Positions 1 to 8,974 of a stretch of DNA of 64,000 bases are shown here, piece after piece (within the stretch, counting starts at the first letter, position 1; every line of letters starts with the position of its first letter). This stretch comes from Corynebacterium sp. CNJ-954. GTDB lineage: Bacteria; Actinomycetota; Actinomycetes; Mycobacteriales; Mycobacteriaceae. The notes beneath the pieces were generated by a model that saw nothing but the letters and a program-made list of their open reading frames with translations, had not been told where the DNA came from and did no database searches. A program made the position numbers and the translations under genes. The stretch lies in assembly GCF_001942345.1 (NCBI RefSeq), contig NZ_MKKI01000041.1, positions 124,001 through 188,000 of the forward strand, read 5' to 3'.

Positions 1-136
1 CGTCACGGTCCGGGACTACCCGGTGGTGCAGGTCCTTCTCCTGCTGTCCGTCGTGCTCTTCGTGCTCATCCAGTTGATCACCGACCTGCTCCACACCACC
101 CTCGACCCCCGCATCCGACTGGAGGGTACCCGATGA
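1..136 (+). CDS. ABC transporter permease, DppB/OppB type (C-terminal fragment)
   Basis: This is the last 44 codons of a gene that begins before the window. The visible part has one strongly hydrophobic segment of L, V and I residues, followed by a short tail ending in DPRIRLEGTR. That is the usual C-terminus of DppB/OppB-type permeases, where the final membrane helix leads into a DPR-I/R tail. The stop overlaps the ATG of the next permease (ATGA at 133-136), so the two are probably translationally coupled. In this family it would pair with the next gene as the membrane heterodimer of a peptide-type importer. The substrate cannot be read from this fragment. Confidence 0.85.
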   Translation, partial: VTVRDYPVVQVLLLLSVVLFVLIQLITDLLHTTLDPRIRLEGTR

Positions 137-1077
137 GCACCGTCAATCACCCCGTCCCCGGTGCGACCGGCCTGAACCGGCCGGACCTGACCCCGGGCGA
201 CCCCGCCCGTTCCACCAGGCACCGTCGTGCCGCCTCCCGAGGGGGCAGCACCGCCACGTCCGGACGCCGACTCACGCATGCACTCACCCACGGCCGCGGC
301 CTCGTCGGCGTCATACTCTTCGGACTGGTCGTCCTCGCGGGGATTCTCGCCCCGGTCATCTCGCCGTACTCCCCGGACGAGCAGATCACCGGGGCGAACC
401 TGCTCAGCCCGTCCTGGAGCCACTGGTTCGGCACCGACACCGCCAACCAGGACATCTTCTCCCGTACCCTCCACGGAATCCGGGCGAACCTGCTGATCAT
501 CTTCATCGCCGTACCGCTCGGGGCGGCGACCGGTGTCCTGCTGGGTTTAGTCAGTGCGCAGTGGCGCTGGGTGGACACGCTCATGCAACGCACCTTCGAC
601 CTGATCCTCGCCTTTCCCACGATCATTCTCGCCATCGCTCTGACCATGATCCTCGGGCCGGGGCTGACCACCGTCGCCGTGGTTGTGGCCCTCGCCGAGA
701 TACCGGTGTTCGGCCGACTCACCCGGTCCATGGCTCTCTCCGTCCGCGAGCGGCCCTACGTTGAATCAGCGCGCGCGGTGGGCGCGTCCGAGACATGGAT
801 CCTGCGCAACCACATTCTGCCGAGCAGTGTGGAACCCCTGGTCGTGCAGCTGGCTCTGGCGATGTCCGTCGGAGTGTTCATCGAAGGTGCCATGAGTTTC
901 CTCGGACTCGGTGTCGTTCCGCCAACTCCCTCACTCGGCAGCCTGATCCAGGAGGGCGTCGCCTACGCCTACCATGCACCGTTCTTCGCCGTCGGTCCAC
1001 TCGTGGTCGTCGTCGTCCTGATCCTCGCTCTGCTCCTGATCGCACAGGCACTGTCCCGCGCCACCAGGGTCTCATGA
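133..1077 (+). CDS. ABC transporter permease, DppC/OppC type
   Basis: The 314-residue protein has a long, polar, Arg/Ser/Thr-rich N-terminus of about 55 residues. It is followed by an OppC-type N-terminal membrane segment (LVGVILFGLVVLAGILAPVI) and a binding-protein-dependent permease domain with five or so further helices. The EAA-loop-like region around ESARAVGASETWILRNHILP is the contact site for the ATPase. It overlaps the preceding permease by 4 bases, and its stop lies 26 bases before the likely ATPase start. It is the second membrane subunit of a peptide/nickel-type importer. The downstream sulfatase suggests a sulfate-ester cargo, which is inference. Confidence 0.9.
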   Translation: MSTVNHPVPGATGLNRPDLTPGDPARSTRHRRAASRGGSTATSGRRLTHALTHGRGLVGVILFGLVVLAGILAPVISPYSPDEQITGANLLSPSWSHWFGTDTANQDIFSRTLHGIRANLLIIFIAVPLGAATGVLLGLVSAQWRWVDTLMQRTFDLILAFPTIILAIALTMILGPGLTTVAVVVALAEIPVFGRLTRSMALSVRERPYVESARAVGASETWILRNHILPSSVEPLVVQLALAMSVGVFIEGAMSFLGLGVVPPTPSLGSLIQEGVAYAYHAPFFAVGPLVVVVVLILALLLIAQALSRATRVS

Positions 1078-1103
1078 CCCGTTCCGACCACCGAAAGGCC
1101 CCG

Positions 1104-2726
1104 ATGTCTACTCCCACCGTCCTGTCCGTCCGTGACCTGTCGATCTCCTTCTCCCACCCGCGTCCCGCCGTCGTCTCGGTGTCTTTCGATCTCCGCCGCG
1201 GTGAACTCCTGGCGCTGGTCGGGGAATCCGGCTCGGGCAAGTCCATGACCGCCCGCGCCGTACTGGGCCTGCTGCCTTCCGGGGCCCAGGCATCCGGCTC
1301 CGTGACCCTCGACGACACCGAGATACTCAACATCCCCGAATCAGGGCTGCAGGCTGTCCGCGGCGGCCGTATCGGGCTGGTGTTCCAGGAGCCACAGTCG
1401 GCGCTCAACCCGGTCCGTACCATCGGTTGGCAGCTCAGTGAGGCGATACGGGCGCACTCGACACCCGGCACCCGTGTGAACCGGACCGACGTACGGCGTC
1501 GGGCTGTCGAGTTGCTGGAGACCGTCGAGATTCCGTCCGCCGCCGACCGGCTGGAGTCATACCCCCACCAGCTCTCCGGTGGTCAACGTCAGCGTGTGGC
1601 AATCGCCCTGGCACTCGCCGGTGAACCGGACATCCTGCTGGCCGACGAGCCGACCACCGCACTGGACGTCACCGTGCAGGCCGGGATCCTGCGTCTGCTC
1701 GGCCGCCTGCGGGAGACCCGCAACCTGAGTGTCCTGCTGATCACGCATGACATGGGCGTGGTCGCCGAGAACGCTGACCGGGTCATCGTGCTGCGGCACG
1801 GCGAGATCGTGGAGGAAGGCACCGCCAGGCGGATCATCGAGGCCCCGCAGAAGTCTTATACCCGCGAACTCATCGCCGCCGTCCCGCGTTTCGCCTCGGC
1901 GACACCAACCGCCGGTGTCACCGGAGACACCTCCGGTACGCCCGCTGCCGCCGCGGTCCAGGACGTCTCGGTGGTCTACGGGTCACAGGGAACCGCTCCG
2001 GCGGTGGACCGAGTGTCACTGTCCGTCGCCCCGGGCACCACCCTGGGCCTCGTCGGTGAATCCGGCTCCGGGAAATCAACACTGGGGCGCATCCTCGCCG
2101 GCATCCAGTCACCGACCCGCGGTCGGACCCTCGTCAACGGGGATGATCTCAAGGGGCTCTCCCCGCGGCAACGCCGTCGCCGGCAACGTGACGTCGCCAT
2201 CGTCCCCCAGGATCCGGCCGCTGCCCTGAACCCGCGCCACAGTGTGGGATGGAGTATCCGTGAGCCCCTGGACATCCACCGCGTCGGTACCCGGGCATCG
2301 CGACGTCGACGGGTCACCGAACTACTGACGGCCGTGCATCTCCCACCTGACATCGCCGACCGCAGTCCGGCTGAACTGTCCGGCGGACAGCGCCAGCGTG
2401 TGGCGATCGCCCGTGCTCTGGCGCTTGAACCATCCCTGGTCATCGCTGATGAGCCGACCAGCGCACTGGACGTCAGTGTCCAGGCCGACGTGATCGGGCT
2501 CCTCCGCGACACCCAGGAGCGACTAGGATTCGCCATGGTGTTCATCAGCCACGACCTGGCGGTGGTTTCGCAGGTCAGCGGTACGGTCGCGGTGCTGCGA
2601 CAGGGGCATCTCGTGGAGTACGGCGATACCGCCAGCGTGTTCGCCCGACCGGCGGAGAACTACACCCGGGACCTGCTGGCCGCGGTCCCGGTTGTCGGCG
2701 CCCGTCCCGAGAAGGTGAGTGCCTGA
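1104..2726 (+). CDS. ABC transporter fused double ATPase (DppD-DppF type)
   Basis: The 540-residue protein carries two complete ABC domains. The first has Walker A GESGSGKS at residues 40-47, signature LSGGQRQRVAIA and Walker B ILLADEPT. The second has GESGSGKS near residue 318, a second LSGGQRQRVAIA and VIADEPT. Each half ends in the oligopeptide-type C-terminal extension, so it fuses DppD and DppF, as is common in actinobacteria. The reading frame is open further upstream, but ATG 1104 has a GAAAGG ribosome site 4 bases before it. An alternative ATG at 1074 overlaps the permease stop and has no good ribosome site. The stop overlaps the sulfatase start (TGATG), which links energised uptake to ester hydrolysis. 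Confidence 0.92.
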   Translation: MSTPTVLSVRDLSISFSHPRPAVVSVSFDLRRGELLALVGESGSGKSMTARAVLGLLPSGAQASGSVTLDDTEILNIPESGLQAVRGGRIGLVFQEPQSALNPVRTIGWQLSEAIRAHSTPGTRVNRTDVRRRAVELLETVEIPSAADRLESYPHQLSGGQRQRVAIALALAGEPDILLADEPTTALDVTVQAGILRLLGRLRETRNLSVLLITHDMGVVAENADRVIVLRHGEIVEEGTARRIIEAPQKSYTRELIAAVPRFASATPTAGVTGDTSGTPAAAAVQDVSVVYGSQGTAPAVDRVSLSVAPGTTLGLVGESGSGKSTLGRILAGIQSPTRGRTLVNGDDLKGLSPRQRRRRQRDVAIVPQDPAAALNPRHSVGWSIREPLDIHRVGTRASRRRRVTELLTAVHLPPDIADRSPAELSGGQRQRVAIARALALEPSLVIADEPTSALDVSVQADVIGLLRDTQERLGFAMVFISHDLAVVSQVSGTVAVLRQGHLVEYGDTASVFARPAENYTRDLLAAVPVVGARPEKVSA

Positions 2727-5086
2727 TGACACAGCAGACCCCGATTCCGCCCCACGCCCGCGGCTACGAGAACTTCGACGGGCGCATCGGCCGCACCCGC
2801 GCAGAATCCACGCCGTCCTGGCCCACAGAGAAACGCGCCACCGACGGCGCACCAAACGTCATCGTCGTCCTGCTCGACGACATGGGGTACTCCGACATCG
2901 GCCCCTTCGGTTCCGAGATCCCCACCCCGAACCTGGACCGGCTCGCCGCGGAGGGTCGCGTCCTCACGAACTACCACACCACCCCGGTGTGTTCTCCTGC
3001 ACGCGCCGCCGTGCTCACCGGCCTGAACCCGCACCGTGCCGGATTCGCCACCGTGGCGAACTCCGACCCCGGCTTCCCCGGCGTCCGGCTGGAACTCGGC
3101 GAGGACGTCGTCACGCTGCCTGAGATCCTGCAGGACGCCGGCTACGCCACCTTCGGTGTAGGAAAATGGCACCTGACCAGGGATGCGCTGATCAACGCCG
3201 CCGCGCCGAAGAGTTCCTGGCCGGTACAGCGTGGCTTCGACCACTACTACGGGTCGCTGGAGGGGTTGAACTCCTTCTTCCACCCCAATCAGCTGGTGCG
3301 CGACAACACCGTCGTCCAGCACGAGCAGACGCCGGACGGCTACTACCTCACCGACGACTACACCGACAACGCCCTGGGCTACATCAAGGCCCTGCGCGCC
3401 TCGGATGCCTCGAAACCCTTCTTCCTGTACTTCGCGCACACAGCGATGCACGGTCCCCTCGGTGCGAAGCCGGAGGACATCGTCACACACCGTGGGCGCT
3501 ATGACGTGGGCTGGGACGAGATCCGCCGCGCGCGACACACCCGGCAGATCGAACTGGGGATCGTCCCACCCGGGACCCCGCTGCCCGAGCGCGAGGGAAA
3601 GCTCGGTCGCAACATCCCGGCATGGGGCTCACTCGACGCGGAGACCCGGGCACTGTACGCCCGTTACCAGGAGGTCTATGCCGCCATGGTCGACAACGTC
3701 GACCAGTCACTGGGTCGGATCCTGTCGCTCTTGGACGACCTGGGTGAGCGGGACAACACCATCGTGGTGTTCACCTCCGACAACGGGGGCACCGCCGAGG
3801 GCGGCCCCGAGGGGACCCGGTCCTACTTCAGCAGATTCGCCCACGTCGCCGGACTCCCCTCTGACTGGGAGGCCGACGTGCACCTCGACCCGTCCCTCAT
3901 CGGCGGACCGCAGTCGATGGCCCACTACCCGGAGGGGTGGGGCCACGCCTCGAACACGCCGTTCCGGTTCTACAAGGGTCAGACCTACGCCGGCGGTATC
4001 CGCGTTCCCTTGATCGTGTCCTGGCCGACGGAGCTGGGCTCGTCGACCGCAGCCGACCTGCGTGGACAGTACCAGTACGTCACCGACCTGACACCGACGA
4101 TCCTCGACCTCGTTGGCGTTCCGCACCCCGGCGCGCGGAACAACCGGCCGGCCAAGGACCCCGACGGGTCAAGTTTCGCACCCGTTCTGCGTGACGCCGC
4201 GCACCCCTCAACACACCCGGAGCAGTACTCCGAGTTCGGCGGCAACCGTGGCTTCTACGCCGACGGCTGGAAGATCGTCGCCGACCACCGACCCGGCACC
4301 CCGTTCGACGACGGTGAATGGGAGCTCTACAACGTCGCCGAAGATCCGAATGAGCTGCACGACGTGGCGTCCGACCATCCCGCGGTGCTGCGGGACCTCG
4401 CCGTACGGTGGGACGATGCCGCGTGGGCGAACACAGTGTTCCCGTTGAACGACCACTCCGATCCACGTAGCGGACTGCGCCGTCCCGCCGAGTCACGGTT
4501 GTCGGAACCGGTGACCCTGCTGCCCGGTACACCGAAACTCGAGCGATACCGGTCCTCGAAACTCGTCCAGCTGCGATCCTTCGCCGTGGAGATCGACGTC
4601 ACCTGCAGGCCCGGGGACGCTGGTGTGCTGGTCTCCCACGGCGACCAGGGCGGCGGGTACGTCGTCTACGTCGACGGTGCATCCGGTGAACTGCGGCTGG
4701 CGGTCAACGAGTACGGGCGGTTGCATGAGGTCTCCGCAGGTGCGGCACCGGTGGGACGCGGCACCGTCGTGCTACGGGCGACGGCATTGCCGGGCTTCCG
4801 GACGACCTGGCTGCTGGAGACAGCGGGCACGACGGACACAGCGGACACCGGCGGGCGCGGCGAGCTACGTGACCTGTGGGCGTTCATCGGCATGGCCCCG
4901 TTCAGCGGGATTGACGTGGGTGTGAACCGTGGTGGCCCGGTGCACTGGGGGATCTACGAGGTCCACGGTTCGTACCGCTACAGCGGGGACCTGCACTCGG
5001 TACGCTACGTGCCCGGTGAACGCGCGCCCTACAGTCCCGAGGTACTCGCAGAGCTCGCGCGCGACGCGGCGGAGGCCTTCGACTGA
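2726..5086 (+). CDS. Arylsulfatase (formylglycine-dependent, type I)
   Basis: The 786-residue enzyme hydrolyses a sulfate ester. The sulfatase signature CSPARAAVLTG puts the formylglycine precursor at Cys89, in the C-x-P-x-R context needed for oxidation. DDMGYSD (Asp51, Asp52) supplies metal ligands, and GVGKWHL and TSDNGG are the usual second metal-site and active-site motifs. The length matches the long mycobacterial AtsA/AtsD class, with a beta-rich C-terminal region after about residue 590. No signal peptide is visible, so it should be cytoplasmic and act on imported esters, consistent with the transporter immediately upstream. No formylglycine-generating enzyme lies in the window. The substrate is unknown. 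Confidence 0.93.
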   Translation: MTQQTPIPPHARGYENFDGRIGRTRAESTPSWPTEKRATDGAPNVIVVLLDDMGYSDIGPFGSEIPTPNLDRLAAEGRVLTNYHTTPVCSPARAAVLTGLNPHRAGFATVANSDPGFPGVRLELGEDVVTLPEILQDAGYATFGVGKWHLTRDALINAAAPKSSWPVQRGFDHYYGSLEGLNSFFHPNQLVRDNTVVQHEQTPDGYYLTDDYTDNALGYIKALRASDASKPFFLYFAHTAMHGPLGAKPEDIVTHRGRYDVGWDEIRRARHTRQIELGIVPPGTPLPEREGKLGRNIPAWGSLDAETRALYARYQEVYAAMVDNVDQSLGRILSLLDDLGERDNTIVVFTSDNGGTAEGGPEGTRSYFSRFAHVAGLPSDWEADVHLDPSLIGGPQSMAHYPEGWGHASNTPFRFYKGQTYAGGIRVPLIVSWPTELGSSTAADLRGQYQYVTDLTPTILDLVGVPHPGARNNRPAKDPDGSSFAPVLRDAAHPSTHPEQYSEFGGNRGFYADGWKIVADHRPGTPFDDGEWELYNVAEDPNELHDVASDHPAVLRDLAVRWDDAAWANTVFPLNDHSDPRSGLRRPAESRLSEPVTLLPGTPKLERYRSSKLVQLRSFAVEIDVTCRPGDAGVLVSHGDQGGGYVVYVDGASGELRLAVNEYGRLHEVSAGAAPVGRGTVVLRATALPGFRTTWLLETAGTTDTADTGGRGELRDLWAFIGMAPFSGIDVGVNRGGPVHWGIYEVHGSYRYSGDLHSVRYVPGERAPYSPEVLAELARDAAEAFD

Positions 5087-5180
5087 ATGGGACAGTGACG
5101 GACATACGCCAGCCCACAGTTCCTTTCAGGACGACGGAAACCCTGGCCTACCGACGCCCGCCTCTCGTACCGTCAACAAA

Positions 5181-5196
5181 CAGACAGAGCAGTCTA
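5181..5196. promoter_or_regulatory. Candidate McbR (sulfur regulator) box upstream of the TauD-like gene
   Basis: The 16 bases read CAGAC, six bases, GTCTA. This differs by one base from the corynebacterial McbR consensus TAGAC-N6-GTCTA, which represses sulfur-assimilation genes when S-adenosylhomocysteine is high. The box ends 29 bases before the start codon at 5226, between the sulfatase stop and the dioxygenase, where a repressor site would be expected. No footprint evidence is available. Confidence 0.55.
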
Positions 5197-5225
5197 CTTC
5201 AGTCGACCGTTGAAAGGGAACCACC

Positions 5226-6188
5226 ATGACCAGCACCCTCGCCGCACCGCACACCACCTCCGAACATGACACAGCCGACCGTCCGTCCATCACCCGACTC
5301 GGCCAGAACATCGGCGCCCGGATCAACGGCATAGAGCTCGGCGGCGACATCACAGACGACGAGGTCGAGTTCATCCGTACTGCCCTGGCCACCCACAAGG
5401 CCATCGTCTTCCGGAACCAGAACCTCACCGACGAGTCGCAGTACGCCTTCGCCGAACGCCTCGGCACCCCAACCCTGGCCCACCCCACCGTGCACTCCAC
5501 AGGACTGGAGCGGCTCACCATCGAAGGGGCAGCGAACTCCTGGCACACGGACGTCACGTTCGTGGACCGGATCCCCAAAATCTCGATTCTCCGCGCCATC
5601 GACCTCCCTCCCTACGGTGGTGCAACCATCTGGGCCAACACCACGGCCGCCTACAAGGCGCTGCCCGAACCCCTGCGCATCCTCGCCGACAACCTCTGGG
5701 CCGTCCACTCCAACGAGTACGACTACGCCACCGGTCACCAGGAGGAGGACAAGACCGAACACCGTCGGGAGTTCACCCGCAACGTCTTCGAGACTGAACA
5801 CCCGGTGGTCCACGTCCATCCGGAAACCGGCGAGCGGTCCCTGTTGCTCGGCCACTTCGTGAAAGGTTTCACCGGACTGAAACCGCGCGAGTTCCAGGAC
5901 CTCTTCTCCGCCTACCAGGACCGGATCACCAAGGAAGACAACACTTTCCGGTGGAACTGGCACGACGGAGACGTGGTCTTGTGGGACAACCACGCCACCC
6001 AGCACTACGGGGTGAAGGACTTCGGGGACCATCACCGTAAGATCCGGCGCGTCACGCTCGCCGGTGCCGTCCCGACCTCGGTAGACGGTGAGAAGTCCCG
6101 GATCATCACGGGAGACGCCACCGAGTTCTCCGTCATCGATGAACCACGCCCCCTGGTCGGCTACACCGGTGACGCCGCCAACATCTGA
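5226..6188 (+). CDS. TauD/TfdA-family Fe(II)/2-oxoglutarate dioxygenase
   Basis: The 320-residue enzyme is close in length and motif order to taurine dioxygenase TauD and alkylsulfatase AtsK. The iron triad is His107 and Asp109 in WHTDVTF, plus His260 in WDNHATQHYG. The two arginines that bind 2-oxoglutarate and sulfonate in TauD are present as Arg271 and Arg275 in RKIRRVTL. It would hydroxylate the carbon next to a sulfonate or sulfate, releasing sulfite or sulfate. The start has a GAAAGG ribosome site 7 bases upstream, and a McbR-like box lies in its promoter. With the sulfatase upstream it suggests scavenging of organosulfur. Taurine versus alkyl sulfate cannot be decided from sequence. 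Confidence 0.9.
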   Translation: MTSTLAAPHTTSEHDTADRPSITRLGQNIGARINGIELGGDITDDEVEFIRTALATHKAIVFRNQNLTDESQYAFAERLGTPTLAHPTVHSTGLERLTIEGAANSWHTDVTFVDRIPKISILRAIDLPPYGGATIWANTTAAYKALPEPLRILADNLWAVHSNEYDYATGHQEEDKTEHRREFTRNVFETEHPVVHVHPETGERSLLLGHFVKGFTGLKPREFQDLFSAYQDRITKEDNTFRWNWHDGDVVLWDNHATQHYGVKDFGDHHRKIRRVTLAGAVPTSVDGEKSRIITGDATEFSVIDEPRPLVGYTGDAANI

Positions 6189-6197
6189 CAAACGCCC

Positions 6198-6911
6198 TCA
6201 CCTCAGCCGCGGCACCTGGTCCAGCTCAGGAACGTCGGCGAGGCTGTCGAGAATCAGTGAATGGGGTTGCGCCGCCAGGGTCTCCCTCGGCACGGACCCC
6301 GTGAGCACACCGATGCCACGGACTCCGGCGTTCGCCGCCGCCTGCAGGTCGGCAACCGTGTCCCCCACGGAGACGACGTCGTCCACCGAGGTCACGCCGG
6401 TCAACTCCATGGCGTGGTGAATCAGGTACGGGGCCGGACGACCTGCGACCACCGTGTCCGAGGTGACCAGCGCATCCACCACGAAGCGAGCCCCGCGCTC
6501 CCGGCCCTCCCTGTCCGTGCCCGCCACGGCCCACCCGCACGCCTCCAGGACGGTGTCGGCGATGGACCGCTGGAAGCCGGTCGTCAGCGCGATCCGGGCC
6601 CCCTCCGCCCGCAGTCGCGACAGGACGTCCTCCACCCCATCGATGGGGCGCGGTGGCTGGTCAGCGTACGCATGGCGGAGCCCGTCCATGAAGTCGGCGA
6701 ACACTTCGGCGACCTCACCGTCGGAGGTGTCGCGCCCGCCCGCACTGAGCAGAGAGGCGATCGCCGACCTCTTCTCGGTCCCCTTGACCGCGTTGACCTG
6801 GTCGGACGTCACCTCCACGCCGCGGCGTTCAACACAGTCACGGAGTTGCCGGTAGACGATCCCGTCTTCGTTGACGGTGGTTCCTGCGATGTCGCAGACG
6901 ATGAGAGTCAT
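6198..6911 (-). CDS. PhnX-like HAD hydrolase (phosphonatase-like)
   Basis: The 237-residue HAD-superfamily hydrolase resembles the phosphonoacetaldehyde-hydrolase-like family. The nucleophile is Asp7 in VCDIAGTTV, and the later HAD motifs are LTTGFQ and VGDTVADLQAAANAG. The cap carries VKGTEKRSAI, where Lys47 sits three residues after Gly44. In PhnX the Schiff-base lysine sits at this G-x-x-K position, so true phosphonatase chemistry is possible. It lies 9 bases from the convergent TauD-like gene and is overlapped by 4 bases by the GntR gene upstream of it, forming a two-gene unit. The neighbouring oxidoreductase and PhnCDE transporter fit a phosphonate role. Confidence 0.85.
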   Translation of the reverse strand: MTLIVCDIAGTTVNEDGIVYRQLRDCVERRGVEVTSDQVNAVKGTEKRSAIASLLSAGGRDTSDGEVAEVFADFMDGLRHAYADQPPRPIDGVEDVLSRLRAEGARIALTTGFQRSIADTVLEACGWAVAGTDREGRERGARFVVDALVTSDTVVAGRPAPYLIHHAMELTGVTSVDDVVSVGDTVADLQAAANAGVRGIGVLTGSVPRETLAAQPHSLILDSLADVPELDQVPRLR

Positions 6912-7678
6912 GATGCTGTCCTGTCGGTGGCGGGGAACCGCGAGAGACCCGCGGCTCCGGAACGGGTGTTGACCACGGTGAAAGCCGCCCTGTCGGGCAG
7001 GTACCGGTCATCGGCGATCTCTAGCAGCCGACCACGCGGATCACTGGTACGACGTTGTACCCGCAGCAGCGGGGCCCCCGGTGTGACGCCGAGGTGGTCG
7101 GCATCGGCATCGGGGGCAGCGAGGGCGTCGATGCGGTTCTCCGCCCGGTACAGTTCCACGCCCCGGCCGGTGAGGTGCTCGTAGATCGAGCCGGTGTCTG
7201 TGTCGAAGTCGAAGAGATGACGTCCGACCTCCGGCGGGAAGACGGCACGTTCGAGCATCGCAGGCGTCCCGTCCATGGTGCGCAGCCGCAGGACCTCGAC
7301 GACGGGGGAACCGGGTTCCAGGTCGAATGATGCAGTCACCTCGTCCTCGCCGGGGCGCCGTGCCAGTTCCAGGGTTCGTTGGCCCGGCACGGCACCGATC
7401 GAGCGGCACCACTCGGTGAAGGAGAGCAGTGTCGTGAAGCTCTGCGAACTGGCGCGGGACTGCACGATCGACCGACGGCCCTGCCCGCCGGACAACAGGC
7501 CCTCATGCCGCAGTGCCGTGACGGCCTGCCGGACGGGGCTGCGTGACGAGTTGAACCGACGGCAGAGTTCGGCCTCGCTGGGGATCGGGTCGCCAGGGCG
7601 CAGTTCACCTGAAGTGATCAGGTCACGGAGATAGTCCTGGAGTTGTACGTGCAAGTTCGGAGCACGGTCGGAGTACAT
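6908..7678 (-). CDS. GntR-family regulator with UTRA domain (HutC/PhnF subfamily)
   Basis: The 256-residue protein has a winged helix-turn-helix at residues 15-75 (PIPSEAELCRRFNSSRSPVRQAVTAL, then GLLSGGQGRRSIV). A UTRA ligand-binding domain from about 95 to 240 ends in ADDRYLPDRAAF. It is divergent from the FAD oxidoreductase/phnDCE unit and overlaps the PhnX-like gene, so it probably controls both directions from the 157-base gap between them. A palindromic motif in that gap (7783-7798) has a near copy inside the gene's own 5' end (7642-7655), which suggests autoregulation. Confidence 0.88.
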   Translation of the reverse strand: MYSDRAPNLHVQLQDYLRDLITSGELRPGDPIPSEAELCRRFNSSRSPVRQAVTALRHEGLLSGGQGRRSIVQSRASSQSFTTLLSFTEWCRSIGAVPGQRTLELARRPGEDEVTASFDLEPGSPVVEVLRLRTMDGTPAMLERAVFPPEVGRHLFDFDTDTGSIYEHLTGRGVELYRAENRIDALAAPDADADHLGVTPGAPLLRVQRRTSDPRGRLLEIADDRYLPDRAAFTVVNTRSGAAGLSRFPATDRTAS

Positions 7679-7753
7679 GGTCGTCGAGGTTAGCAGCCAC
7701 CACCTGCATAATGCCTACAGAATCGAGAGAACCTGCGGGGAACATGTCATGAA

Positions 7754-7798
7754 TGAACAGTGAACACGTGAACTGTTCATGAACTTGTACGTACAAGT
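7754..7798. promoter_or_regulatory. Regulatory region between gntR and the phosphonate operon
   Basis: Two structures are packed together here. TGAAC occurs four times, starting at 7754, 7761, 7769 and 7780. The last two are 11 bases apart, like the direct repeats bound by actinobacterial phosphate-response regulators (PhoR, RegX3). They also give the inverted pair ATGAACAG (7753-7760) and CTGTTCAT (7773-7780). Immediately after comes a perfect 16-base palindrome centred on TTGTACGTACAA (7783-7798), a likely operator for the divergent GntR protein. Assignment to specific regulators is inference. Confidence 0.5.
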
Positions 7799-7835
7799 GT
7801 GGACAGGTCTCTCCCGCCACCCCACAATGAAGACC

Positions 7836-8953
7836 ATGACCGACACAGCAGACCTCATCGTCGTCGGCGCCGGCATCCTCGGCCTGGCCACAGCCTGGAG
7901 AGCACACCGTCACGGCCTCTCCGTCCACGTCATCGACCGCGCCGACCGACCCGTCGGAGCATCCATCCAGAACTTCGGACACGCCTGCTTCACCGCTCAG
8001 GCCGACGACCTCCAGGACCTCGGGGCCGTCTCCGCCGACGGCTGGGCCGCCGCCGCAGCCGACGCCGGCTTCCGGGCGTCCCGTCCCGGCACCGTCCTGC
8101 CCGCAGTCACCCCGACAGAAATGCAGGTCCTCGAGGAGTTCCACGCCCACCGTGGTGATGACGTCCAGCTCATCGCGCGCGGTACCGTCCGCGACCTGAT
8201 CGGCAATCCGGACCTCGACTGTGTGGGAGGCGCCCACCTGCCACGGGACATGCGTGTCAACCCGCGCGAGGCAGCGCCCGCACTCGCCCGGCACCTCGCG
8301 ACCCGGGGCGTGCGCTTCAGCTGGCGGACCTCCGTGCACACCGTCGGCGACGGCGAGGCGCACACCAGTCGCGGGGTGTTCCGCGCACCACAGATCGTCG
8401 TCTGCCCCGGTGAACACCTCAACGACACCCACCCCGACCTCGTCACCGACCACGACATCCGCACCTGCACGCTCACCATGGCCCTCATCGACCGGCCGTC
8501 CGGCACACCGGACGATCTCGCGATGCTCACCGGCACCTCCATGACCAGGTACGACGGAATCGCCGCCATGCCCTCGGTCGACGACCTCCGACGCGAACTC
8601 GTCGACCGCGAACCCGCCCTCACCGAGGCCATCGCCAACGTCATGGCCACCGCCGTGCCCGACGGGATCCTCGTCGGCGACTCCCACGACTACGACCCCT
8701 CCCCCGACCCGTTCATCGACGCAGCGCAGTCTGACCTGCTGCTCGACCGCACCGCCCGCTACCTCGGCATCTCACGGCCCGTCGTGCGTCAACGCTGGAA
8801 GGGCGGTACGCCGACTCCCCCTCGACGAATCTCGTCCTGCACCACCCGGACGATCGCACCACCGTCGCCGTGGTCACCTCCGGTATCGGCATGACCCTCT
8901 CCTTCGGTATCGCCGACCTCATCCTCACCGGGGCCGACGCCCCCGGTAGATAA
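7836..8953 (+). pseudogene. Phosphonate-associated FAD-dependent oxidoreductase, frameshifted
   Basis: The protein starts with the FAD-binding Rossmann motif VVGAGILGLATAW and matches the TIGR03364-type glycine-oxidase-like family found in phosphonate operons. There it is thought to oxidise 2-aminoethylphosphonate-like amines to the aldehyde. The frame breaks at about 8805, after RWKG. In the next frame the conserved C-terminus continues as YADSPSTNLVLHHPDDRTTV, then SGIGMTLSFGIADLI, to a stop at 8951-8953. Restoring one base (GGCGG to GGCGNG before TAC) repairs it. It precedes phnD by 21 bases. ATG 7827 is an alternative start. This may be a sequencing error rather than a dead gene. Confidence 0.8.
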
Positions 8954-8974
8954 CCCTCCGTGAAAGGCACCACC

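Noticed and set aside
795..1103. N-terminal extension of the fused ATPase frame
   Set aside because: The extension overlaps the permease out of frame and encodes Arg/Pro-rich sequence. The GAAAGG site supports ATG 1104.
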